Positions 44,995-54,700 of a stretch of 64,000 bases of DNA are shown here, one piece after another (position 1 is the stretch's first letter; each line of letters begins with the position of its first letter). The position numbers were made by a program, and so were the translations under genes. The stretch is from Bombyx mori (Eukaryota; Arthropoda; Insecta; Lepidoptera; Bombycidae), in the NCBI RefSeq assembly GCF_030269925.1, contig NC_085126.1:1056501-1120500 (forward strand), given 5' to 3'. The notes below the pieces were generated by a model. That model worked only from the letters and a program-made list of their open reading frames with translations. It did no database searches and was not told the origin of the DNA.

Positions 44995-47900
44995 CTGTAA
45001 GCAGACCTTAACACTTTTGCTGCGGCAAGTAAAATCACCTTCATCCGGTACGGCGGCGGGTCGGAATGCGCCCCCAACGATACTGGTGGTAGGACCTCTT
45101 GTGAGTCCGCACGGGTAGGTACCACCACCCCGGTTATTCCTGCCGTGAAGCAGTAATGCGTTTCGGTTTGAAAGGCGGGACAGCCGTTGTAACTATACTG
45201 AGACCTCACAAGTTATATCTCAAGGTGGGTTGCGGCATTTACGTTGTAGATGTCTATGGGCTCCGATAACCATTTAACACCAGGTGGGCCGTGAGCTCGT
45301 CCACAAACCTAAGCAATACAAAAAAAAACTCGATACTTTATGCTTAGCTCATGATTAATGTCATTCTCGTCACGATCAACACTGGTGATGAAATAAATAT
45401 CCTCGTTTACCGATAAAGCTTCTAAAATTACCAAACAGAATTATTCGTTGTTTCGTTCTCTTTCTAACCTGCAGCAATCTGCATGGGTGCGAGTGCGTGC
45501 GGCGCGTCGCATTTATTCGCGAGCACCAGTAAGTAAAGCTTCTAAAATTACCAAACAAGAATTTTCGTTGTTTCGTTCTCTTTCTAACCTGCAGCAATCT
45601 GCATGGGTGCGAGTGCGTGCGGCGCGTCGAATTTATTCGCGAGCACCAGTAAGTAAAGCTTCTAAAATTACCAAACAAGAATTTTCGTTGTTTCGTTCTC
45701 TTTCTAACCTGCAGCAATCTGCATGGGTGCGAGTGCGTGCGGCGCGTCGCATTTATTCGCGAACACCAGTAAGGGAATGCGCCGACCGCACATGTCCGGA
45801 TGAGCCAGCATGAGCTCCAGCTCCTCGCGAGCTACCACTGGAAGTAGTTTCTCAATTGAATACTTAAAAGACACCAGCGACACCAAAAGAGACAAACATA
45901 CTACATATCCGTGAGAGAATGAAAAAGCAAGCATTCTTAATTACGCTTTTATTATTAGCTTCAGACGTATGTATGTTTGTAACGGAATCTTTGAACATGA
46001 TTTTGAACCCCTTCAAAACGTCGGATTAACTTGAAATTTGGTATACTTATTTAGGACCGATGACAATTCAATATAAAAAAAAAGAATTGAAAAAAATTAA
46101 ATTCAACTAAAAAATGAAAAATAAATAATAGTTTAAAAAAACTAACAAAATACGCTTTTATAGAAAATCCAACTAAAAATAGATAAATTTTAATAATAAA
46201 CTTGAATTAAAAATAGTGTAAGAAAAAATGATTTTATTGTAAAAAAAGCGTGGGGTGCTTTTCAGGATACACGTATTATCAAATAACCCTTCTACTCATA
46301 TCTGTTCATAAAATATTTATAACTACTGATACCAGGCACCCCACGGTTTTTTTTAACAATAAAATCATTTTTTCTTATTTATTTTTAATGCGTACAGCCC
46401 ATCTATCGTTAACTAGTTACTGAAGCCCATAGACATCGACGCAACATGAAATCGCCGCGGCGCCGTTTAGATTCTGTAACGGCGGTGCCAAACTTTAGAC
46501 AAAACTTAAGCATGCTTTGAAGCAACAATATGCTCGACATTGGTAAACATTTATGAAAGCTTAAATTAAACTGTACCATCAGTATCATATCATATTTACA
46601 ACATTGCGAGTTTAAATTTATTAGAGAGTGGAAACCGCGTGGGACGCCCTCTGGCTAGCTGGTGCGATGACCTCCGAACGGTGGCCAGCCAGAAGTGGAC
46701 GAGGAGAGCCAAAGACCGGGCTCAGTGGTGTGGATTGGGAGAGGCCTATGTCCAGCAGTGGACGACTATGGGTGATGATGACACGACATACTTCGTGAGC
46801 ACGCGGCAAGTACGTATTATCATATTGTTACGCCGGTAAGAATAACGCTGAAGTGTGTATACTTATATAGGTATATTATAGCATAGCATAGCTTAGTATT
46901 AGTATAGCATTTAGTATATAACATAATAATAATTAATAGGTGTAATCTCGTATGTCTCCCTAATAAGGCGGACTACCCAAAAACATAGGCTTCTTCATAA
47001 TTGTAAACTAGGATTAAGATGATAATTAAACACGACGTTTTCCTTTAACACCTCCCAAAGTACAACATTACAACGTCATCTATTATCAGATAGCGGAAAC
47101 TACTACTAGAGATGTGGGAATATTTCCAATAATTCTAGGGATGAGGTATAGGCTATAAAAGCGTTCTAGAGATGGCACGCACTCAGTCAGTAATCGGAAC
47201 TACTCGAAGCGAAACAGCGAACGGATCACCTGAAGCGAAGCGGAACAAGCGAATTGAGAGTTTTAACCCTTTGACTGCCGTGTAGGACACCGGTGCCCTA
47301 TGCGACGTACTGTAATAATTACGTCGATTTCTGTTACTTTGAGTGTTTTAAAGTGTTTAAGTGTTTTAAATGTTGAATACAGTTTTTTTTAAGTTGTACT
47401 TTGGTAAAATTTTATTTATCTCGAACCCCAGCGCGTAACAAATTTTTTTCCATCTCTGACTGTGGGATCTGAAACCCGGCATGATCGCATCACTCGATAT
47501 AACTGGTACTTTATCCTTTTTTGGGTTGTATCAACCGAAACCAAACTCCAACTACGGTTTCAAAAGGTAATTTCCGTACCCAATCTAAGATGATCGGCGG
47601 AGTCCACGACGAATATGACGGCGTGCGCTCGACGGTAATGTCTCTCCCACAGCGCGCGGTGCCGCGGCGCCCCCGACACATCCCAAGCCGTGAAACTAAC
47701 TCCGCCACCTTCGAAAAACATTGTCAGATAATTTGCTACACAAAAATGAACATAATTGCCTCGCGAAGTGATGATACTCGTATACATCTTTGTTCAAAAA
47801 ACTGGATTCTTCGACTTTAAACAAAAGTGTATGGAATCCATGATATTCGCCTAAAAAGATGAATTTGATCCAATGATGTCTTGATTTGGTTCTTGAAGTC

Positions 47901-48516
47901 GGCGTGCGAATTCTTTCCAGTCCTCGGTAGCATACTAGCAAATTCTAAATCCTAGTTTGGAGTGTTGGAAATGACATGTTTAACTAGTACGTGAAGATAT
48001 GCGCTATATCCCACACTCACTGTTGGCTAAGCCCCATTTTTCGCACATTTCATTTTGTTAACTAATTCTGAGCTTCAAGACTTGACTAGATCATCCAAGA
48101 CAGCGAGTTAATAAAAACTTCCGCATAAAACTGGTGGTAAGGGCATAGAAAAGTCGCCTTATCACAAACCTTCGCGAATTCACTCCGTGATTTCTATAAT
48201 AAGTAGGTACCGCATTTCGTTACATCTCACGTATCCATACCCAACTACGAACAAAGAATATCTGCCCTATGAATTATAGTTAACGGAAAACCGTGATCAT
48301 ACGCTAGAATAAGTTAACCAGATATAGGAACTATATACTTTGAAAACTATCATGGTTCTGTGCAACGGTTGGCATTAAATGCTGCGCTCTTTGCTCAGGA
48401 GGGCGCAAGGTGTTCAGCATCGTACTCTTCCCGCTGTTGTCCAAGCCCAGCACCAGAACAGTTACTTCCATGCGACCTTTGCCGAGCCATGTCGAGAGCT
48501 TATCCAGCAGACCCAT
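44861..48516 (-). CDS. ARL6: ARL6/BBS3 ADP-ribosylation factor-like small GTPase
   Basis: Four exons on the minus strand: 48516-48339, 47708-47580, 45837-45709, 44994-44861. Phases join perfectly to 189 codons plus TAG; human ARL6 is 186. Motifs: N-terminal MGLLDKLSTWLG with Gly2; P-loop GLDNSGKST; switch I Thr in PTVAQNHDSFQ; G3 WDVSGAPRHRALWERHY; G4 NKCD; G5 CAS; and the ARL6-typical ITDKPWHVCAS near the C terminus. In the known family, GTP-bound ARL6 recruits the BBSome coat to membranes for ciliary cargo traffic. Oddities: Ala replaces the usual G3 Gln, and the Gly-Phe that normally follows the switch I Thr is absent. Exon 3's 3' end and donor lie in a triplicated 120-bp unit. Intron 2 carries several transposon remnants. 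Confidence 0.94.
45081..45327 (+). mobile_element. Bm1 SINE, 3' part, ARL6 intron 3
   Basis: actggtggtaggacctcttg to cctaagcaatacaaaaaaa. Confidence 0.87.
45414..45773 (+). repeat. ARL6: Three 120-bp direct repeats of ARL6 exon 3 tail + donor + intron
   Basis: Units at 45414-45533, 45534-45653 and 45654-45773. In gene orientation each holds 65 bp of exon 3 coding end, the splice donor and 55 bp of intron. The functional one is the highest-numbered unit, which is continuous with exon 3. The two extra units differ by a few bases (e.g. VFANK becomes VLANK). Reading through a donor meets an in-frame TAG at once, so the extra copies cannot extend the protein. Confidence 0.95.
45709..45837 (-). 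CDS. ARL6: ARL6 exon 3
   Basis: Acceptor CTACTTCCAG, then VVAREELELMLAHPDMCGRR, PLLVFANKCD and APMQIAAG before GTTAGA. It includes the NKxD guanine-specificity motif. The last 65 bases and the donor are repeated twice more downstream. Confidence 0.94.
45946..46090 (+). repeat. Hel-E 5' fragment in ARL6 intron 2
   Basis: attagcttcagacgtatgta and the following ~120 bp match the Hel-E start at 60.1 kb. Confidence 0.5.
46219..46377 (+). mobile_element. 159-bp hairpin MITE in ARL6 intron 2
   Basis: The two ends are inverted copies for about 40 bp (taagaaaaaatgattttatt ... caccccacgg), with TA at both borders. The interior is AT-rich and noncoding. Class unknown; TA borders suggest a Tc1/mariner-mobilised element. 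Confidence 0.75.
46378..46462 (-). mobile_element. Bm1-like tail fragment, diverged
   Basis: gcgtacagcccatctatcgt ... gaagcccatagacatcgacg; ARL6 intron 2. Confidence 0.5.
46612..46790 (+). pseudogene. RTE-type LINE polymerase tail in ARL6 intron 2
   Basis: VGRPLASWCDDLRTVASQKW and EAYVQQWTTMGDDD, then (atg)-rich bases. Open frame, but only the C-terminal end. Confidence 0.7.
47114..47440 (+). mobile_element. Possible solo LTR in ARL6 intron 2
   Basis: TGTGGGAATATTTCC to GCGCGTAACA, with ggctataaaagc and, ~30 bases on, actcagtcagt (initiator-like). No clear target duplication. Confidence 0.4.
47580..47708 (-). CDS. ARL6: ARL6 exon 2
   Basis: Acceptor GTTTTTCGAAG, then GGVSFTAWDVSG, RHRALWERHYRRAHAVIFVV and DSADHLRL, plus one base before GTACGG. 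Encodes strand beta-3, G3/switch II and the start of the alpha-3 region. Confidence 0.92.
48339..48516 (-). CDS. ARL6: ARL6 exon 1 (coding)
   Basis: ATG at 48516-48514, then MGLLDKLSTWLGKGR, the P-loop and PTVAQNHDSFQ. The donor A|GTATAT was chosen because joining to exon 2 gives SFQSGGVSFTAWDVSG, the exact family spacing. An alternative donor after ACC (48362) leaves the phases incompatible. Confidence 0.85.
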
Positions 48517-48540
48517 CTGGAAACTGTCAAGCAAACTATT

Positions 48541-48731
48541 ACAGTTTGAAGTCTATAAAAGATAAAATAGAGGGAAAAGGGCCTAGGGGTAGAGGTCTCA
48601 AACGATGGTCGGACCAAATAGCAGAGGAACTGAGGGTACCTGTCAGCGAGGTACTCCACCAGGCTACAAAACGGGATCGATGGAGACAGCTGGTTGACGG
48701 GATCAAACGGAGTCACGATCCTCAGCAGTAA
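48541..48731 (+). pseudogene. LINE reverse-transcriptase C-terminal tail
   Basis: Encodes KGPRGRGLKRWSDQIAEEL and ATKRDRWRQLVDGIK, ending SHDPQQ-stop, the usual C-terminal tail of insect non-LTR polymerases. It lies 24 bases from the ARL6 start codon on the opposite strand, so ARL6's 5' leader is either very short or runs through it. A (GA)n run follows. Confidence 0.7.
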
Positions 48732-48894
48732 GGGACCGATCGAAGAGAGAGAGAGAGTGGTCTATCTTTTACTGGTATTTGTTTAAGACAATCTGGTAAG
48801 TACTTCAATCCTATCTATTTATTCCACAAATCAATCCTGCATTTAGTTTTGAAGGCTGGAATAGATTTAATGGATTATAATTGAGACTTTGATC

Positions 48895-49010
48895 GTTTAT
48901 GCTTTAAGGTGGGCGGAGGCATTGACATTGTGGCGGAATCTTGCAACTATTTAACAGCAGACACAGCAGGTGGTTCACCTAACTAGTTAATCAACAAAAA
49001 ATAATAAATA
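48895..49010 (+). mobile_element. Bm1-like tail fragment, diverged
   Basis: ctttaaggtgggcggaggca to aacaaaaaataataaata; weak match. Confidence 0.4.
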
Positions 49011-49601
49011 AGATTCGTATCTTCGGCACTTTCTTTTTTTATCTTAATACTTAAAGTGAAATTCTCACCCCGCTCCTAATCGCTATTGATTAAATAACAT
49101 TACAAAACAAAAAACCAAAACGCCGTTATTGACAAGATCCAAATATCCGGACATTGCGATTTCAACACAAAAAACACATTCATAGCATGTTTATCATCAA
49201 AATTACAAATGCCTTTTTGGGTGTTAAAATAATTTAATTATTTGCTTAATTAACATTACCTACAACCAGATAATCGATGTACCTACTTATGTAGTACTTT
49301 AGTTTTTAGCATCATGTTCCTGTTTGAATTGTTTTCAACACAAAACATACCTCAATTGATTGTCTCCCAAAGGCCACGAAGAAAATTAAGTTAATTTAAG
49401 TCCATATAACGAATCTTAACGAGTTTTTCACATAATTGCCAAGAAAGTACGCATAGATTAATTTAACAGAAATGTCTTGAACAAAATACTGTTAATATAA
49501 TTTAGACTAATGTTTCGTTGATAATTCAACTAACTCTGCTATAACGTTTTTCAGTTGTCATGGTAACGAAATGCAAACAACGTTACGTGACGTACTTATG
49601 C

Positions 49602-49851
49602 TTTTTTTTTATTATTGCTTAGATGGGTGGACGAGCTCACAGCCCACCTGGTGTTAAGTGGTTACTGGAGCCCATAGACATCTACAACGCAAATGCGCCA
49701 CCCACCTTGAGACATAAGTTCTAAGGTCTCAGTATAGTTACAACGGCTGCCCCACCCTTCAAACCGAAACGCATCACTGCTTCACGGCAGAAATAGGCAG
49801 GGCAGTGGTACCCACCCGTGCGGACTCACAATAGGTCCTACCACCAGTAAT
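49602..49851 (-). mobile_element. Bm1 SINE, 3' part
   Basis: Poly-T, ttgcttagatgggtggacga to ataggtcctaccaccagta; close to consensus. Confidence 0.88.
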
Positions 49852-50063
49852 GTATGCCTGAAAAGTATGTAAAGTATGCCTGACTGTGATTATAATGTAT
49901 AGCTCGGTTAAACTAAAAGGATTGTTTTTAAATCTCATTGAATTGCTTTAGGTAATAGCTATTTAACTGTAGTACTAATAGTTTTCATCCCAGTGAATAC
50001 TGCACTGTGGGAAATGTTGAAATGTTCAGGCCGTTGGAGGCTTTATTTTCTAAACAATCGAAG

Positions 50064-50285
50064 TCGTCGTCCTGGCCTAAAAGAAAAGATGTCCAATGCA
50101 TTCGTATCTAGCGATGTAACGGTATTTGAATCCCACAGGCAAGTTTTATTTTTTTCTAATATTCACGATTGTCTTCCACGGTGAAGGAATAACATAAAGT
50201 AATAAAAATCAAACCCACGAAATTATAATTATAATTAATGGGCTGTGAGCTCGTCCAAACATCTAGAAATAAAATAAAATAAAAA
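50064..50285 (+). mobile_element. Bm1 SINE with internal deletion
   Basis: A tRNA-like head (cctggcctaaaagaaaagat, tttgaatcccacagg) joins directly to the end (aatgggctgtgagctcgtcc); about 200 bp of body is missing. Confidence 0.75.
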
Positions 50286-50679
50286 GGTAGCGAAATGCAT
50301 GTGGCTCTGGTGCTGCTGAAATTCATGGCATTAACCACCTTTTATGAGGTGGTGGTACTGTACCTAAGGGTGGTACAGTAAGGGGGGTTTTCAAGCTTGT
50401 GTGCCTTCGTTCACGTGGAAAAAATGAGCTAGAGTAGAACATTTTTATGATACTTCAACATTTACAATAATGAAAATAAACTAAAATTACACACGCTTGT
50501 GGGTTACTATTTTGGAAAAAGAAGCCAATATTGTGTCCACCTAATGACCGTCAAACGTCAGCTGATTTAAATGAATTTATTATCCATGTTGTCTACTGGC
50601 AGATGTCAAAAACTGTCAACGTCAACCGCAATATATTAAGTGTATAATCTATGGTCAACCGCTAATTGTTCACGCCTCA

Positions 50680-50895
50680 TAAATCTCAGTAAATGACCAC
50701 CATTTTACTGCGATTAGATTTCATCCCATATCATTTCATTTCATTAAATTTCATCCCAGTTGATTAATGTCTCAAATTAATCATCTTCATTTCATTTCAC
50801 TCCATATTATCATTTTTCATAAAATTAAGAATATAAAGTAAAATAAGACATGACTTAAAGGTCTTAGTTACCAGGTCATAAAATCTCTTAAAAAA
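50680..50895 (+). mobile_element. Element G, 5'-truncated copy upstream of CHPF
   Basis: Carries only the 3' half ('cagtaaatgaccaccatttt' to the A tract). It is bounded by GTTCACGCCTCA at 50668-50679 and 50896-50907. Confidence 0.8.
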
Positions 50896-50907
50896 GTTCA
50901 CGCCTCA

Positions 50908-51325
50908 GACTTTTTTGGCGGGAACGCGAGGAGTGAAGTTGTGTGATTTGTTTTATTTTGTCTATTTAGTGTTTCTTCAGGTTTAAATGTGTAATAACGG
51001 TGGTTTATTAACTGTTTAATATCTGTGAAAGTGCACAAATGTGGGAAAATGAAACAAAGCTGCTGGACGTAACTTCTCGGGTTCCTGCAAAAAGTCCATT
51101 GAAAAAATCTCAGTAAATGACCACCATTTTACTGCGATTATATTTCATCCCATATCATCTCATTTCATTAAATTTCATCCCAGCTGAATAATGTTTCAAA
51201 TTAATCATCTTCATTTCATTTCACTCCATATTATCATTTTTCATAAAATTAAGAATATAAAGTAAAATAAGACATGACTTAAAGGTCTTAGGTACCAGGT
51301 CATAAAATCTCTTAAAAAAAAAAAT
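50908..51325 (+). mobile_element. Element G, full copy upstream of CHPF
   Basis: 418 bp from GACTTTTTTGGCGGG to an A tract. It is flanked by GTTCACGCCTCA at 50896-50907 and 51326-51337, the same 12-mer that bounds the truncated copy. The short ORF MWENETKLLDVTSR is kept and ends in TAA. It ends about 160 bp before the CHPF start codon. Confidence 0.8.
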
Positions 51326-51415
51326 GTTCACGCCTCACGGAAGGACAGCGAGTTTCTATTTCTCAACCTATGATTATCAGCAATATATCTTTTGGTTTTA
51401 ATGTAAAAATTATCT

Positions 51416-51481
51416 ATGAAATCAGTTGATAAACTTCGCAAAAGCGTCGAGACGCTATAAATGTCTTCTAACATCCATTAA
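51416..51481 (+). promoter_or_regulatory. Two tandem short upstream ORFs before CHPF
   Basis: ATG at 51416 opens 14 codons ending TAA at 51458-51460. The next ATG (51461) follows immediately and opens a six-codon ORF ending at 51481. Both lie within 85 bases of the CHPF start. They would affect translation only if the transcript begins upstream of 51416, which the sequence alone cannot show. Confidence 0.4.
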
Positions 51482-51500
51482 AAATACAGTAACCAGTAAA

Positions 51501-51759
51501 ATGTTCTCGCGATGCCTGGTGTCTCAAGTAAAACATAACTCGTACTTTTTAATAGGCCTATTAATCGGTTTGTGGGTGTCTCTCGCTGTTATACCGTTGG
51601 ATGAAGAGCCGGCGCCTTGTGTAGCGACTGTAGGCAGTGCCTCTCCAGTTCAGGATGAATTTGTGCCGCAGCGGGAGGAAAAACCAGCTGGTTCAGGACA
51701 GACGGCTGGGAGAAGCGTGCAACGACCTCGTTATTACAGTACTGAGCTGGGCATGAGAG
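51501..51759 (+). CDS. CHPF: CHPF exon 1
   Basis: Contains the start ATG, the signal anchor, a Cys/Pro/Glu-rich stem and the conserved RYYSTELGMR. It ends one base into a codon before GTGGGC. An in-frame TTG 75 bases upstream opens the frame further but is not a plausible start. Confidence 0.9.
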
Positions 51760-54700
51760 GTGGGCTTATTCACAACTTGAACAATTTCTTAACACGAAAA
51801 AGCGTATTAAAAAACTTATTTCAGTTAATAAAATGTCAAGCTCATCAAGAAGTTCTTCTACTTAATTTTTGTCAGTTATACATATATAAAAAATATCTTC
51901 CATACCCTTGTTTTTATCAGTCAACACAATATCGCACACATACATTTATCTATTTTTAGTCATATTCACATTTATTAAAATAAACCTTTTTTCATTAGGT
52001 TCCCTTCTCACTGGAATCCTGAGCTCGGAAGAAGCCCTCAAAGTCCAAGTGCCAGCTCTGAACCGAACAGCAGCAAGACTGCAGCCAGCCTTAAAATTCT
52101 TCATTACCGCCAGTGCAATGAGCACTGTACCTGGGCTAGCTAATGTTGTTGGCTTCACAGATACTAGGGAAATGCTAAAACCATTTCATGCCTTGAAGTA
52201 CTTAGCAGATAATTATTTAGAGGAGTACGATTTCTTCTTCATTGTATCCGACACAGCCTTTGTGAATGCAAGACGGTTGACCCAGCTGGTCTCTCAGTTG
52301 TCTGTCAGCCAAGATGTGTACATGGGGAGGGTAGCTGATGATGAAAGTCATTATTGTTCTTTAGGTAAGATATTTGGTTAAAAAGTATAGTAAATACTGC
52401 TAAATTACCCAGCACAAAACTATTTCAGAGATTAAAGAGTGTCATATTCAATACAGTTGAGTCTTCACCATCTGTGATCTCATTCATATTGTGAACTCAA
52501 ACAAGTGCTTAACCTCTTCACAGTATCGCATTCTCTCAGCAGACTTCCCATGTTTAAGTGCCTTATGGTCATCTAAAATCTCATTAACACAAAGTGAACT
52601 TTAAGCTTGCTTAAACAACTATTAATGGTGTTATAATAATTGATTATATAGTATTAAAAAATTTGTTTTCCTTTCATCTACCTATTAAAATCTAAAATAA
52701 ACCTAAAAACATTTGAAGTAAAGTATGACTTGATGTAACACTTTAAACCCTTTTTTTTTTTGTTTGACAGACAATGGAATAATCCTTTCTAACTCTGTGC
52801 TCCGCGCTATCCACAGTGAACTCGACTGGTGTGTACGCAATTCATATTCTCCTCACCACTACGAGAATATAGGTCGTTGTGTGTTACACTCTGCTCATTT
52901 GTCTTGCAACCCTGACGTACAGGTAAGGATTTAATATTGTTGTACAATTCCTTGATAGATGCAATATTTTGACTTTTTTCATTTTTATCGTAAATATATC
53001 TTTGTTAGCCAAAAAAATAATCAATCCAAACTCAGGAACTTCAAAAGGATCTGATGCAGGCATAATCAGGCGACGATGCTGTAGTTTGTTATTGTTTTGT
53101 AATTGTGTCTTGTAAGTTCTGGTAAATATTCTGGTAATTTTAATATGAAAATCCATGTCACCAAATGATTTTTCAGGGTGAACACTACTCATCAGTAGTT
53201 ATCGAAAATGATCAACTACCATTAACTGAGTCTTTGGCTGATGCTGTAACAGTGTATCCCATCATGGACACTCACAGGTTCTACGAGATACACGCTTACA
53301 TATCACGGGTTAGTTGCACTGCTTTTTAAAAGTATAAATTTACATTTTTCTAGAATTATTCTTAATTTAAAGATAGATTTCAAAATGAGAATTTGACTGT
53401 TGAATTTTTCCAGGCATTTCAATTTAGTAAATTTTTTTATTTTTATCAACGTTATAAAAGTCTCATACAAAAGATGTTATGTGGTCATTGACAATATTTT
53501 TTTATTAATTTAATTATCATGCAATTGCATCCTCTGAACTACTATAGGTTCTTAAGAACCTTCTAGTAATTCATGCCCATGTTGATCACTCGGTATCAAC
53601 CAACATTTTTGGTAAGAAATTTTTTAATTATGGTGGATAGATAATAATGATATTGCTATTAAGTCTGGACTTTTGACCACATAGCTCGAAATGGTCATTC
53701 ACAGTATCGCGAATAATGACTTCAGTATAAACAAAAGTTATTTAAAAGTAATATCTCGTAGATGCATATCACAAACAACGTAAAGTCTAATGTACTTTGA
53801 TAAGATTACAATTAAAGTGAATTGTTCAAATTAATAGAAATAATCATTAATTGATTTTTGTGATACTTTTTCTTTGTGTACTTATAAGGTATCTGATTTT
53901 AGTCAAAAACTTTTTTATTGAATTAGATATACATTATTTTTTTCATCTAGCAATAAAAAAAAAGTGCTTTTAAGTCGCCATGATGCTACCGCCATCTCAA
54001 AATACAATTATTCCACTGAGAAGAATCAGCAAGGAACTGGGAGTTAGCTCTTTTCTTAACAAACATCACAAAAAACAATATTAAATCAGTACATATAATA
54101 AGATGGATCAACTTTCAGTTATTGCTAATATGTACACGCCACAGATACCACAACCTGACTGACAATTTCAACGTAGTGCCCATGACCGTGTCGTCTACCT
54201 TCCTCACTAGTATTTCTGTTCACAGTAGAAAGTAGTTCATACCAGTCTTCTGGGTTCACACTATCCTCCACCATATACCACCATACGCAGTGTAAAATGT
54301 AATACGTATTTATCTGAAGCACTTACTACATTGGCAATACATTTTCTGCCAGCTACATACCTGCTACTCGCGTCAGTAACTGCTCTATATCTGCTATCCT
54401 TCTTAATTTTGCGCTATGACATGTCCTTCTTCAAACGAGGCTTGTGGGGAGTATTAAGCGGTAGGCAGCGGCTTGGCTCTGCCCCTAGCATTGCTGCAGT
54501 CCATGGGCGACGGTAACCACTCACCATCAGGTGGGCCGTTTGCTCGTCTGCCTACAAGGGCAATAAAAAAAAAGTGATTACGAGATGTAATTCTCGTCAG
54601 TGTGTTTAGTGCGAGTTTTTTAACGTTCTCGATAACGTCAAAGTTAACTCGAACGTTTGCCTGCGTTTGCCGCTAGGGGCGCTGTTCCAGCTGCATACAA

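Larger units (their letters stand above)
48732..50667. other. ARL6-CHPF intergenic DNA
   Basis: Two Bm1 copies and AT-rich sequence. No obvious core promoter for either gene. Confidence 0.4.

Noticed and set aside
45376..45813. 113- and 121-codon open frames on opposite strands with 40-residue repeats
   Set aside because: They exist only because a 120-bp unit, divisible by three, is repeated; the true coding content is ARL6 exon 3.
47262..47330. piggyBac-like end (TTAA then CCCTTTGACTGCC)
   Set aside because: No matching inverted end with TTAA was found nearby.
51426..51500. Upstream in-frame extension of CHPF exon 1
   Set aside because: It begins at TTG; the ATG at 51501 has a better context and directly precedes the membrane anchor.
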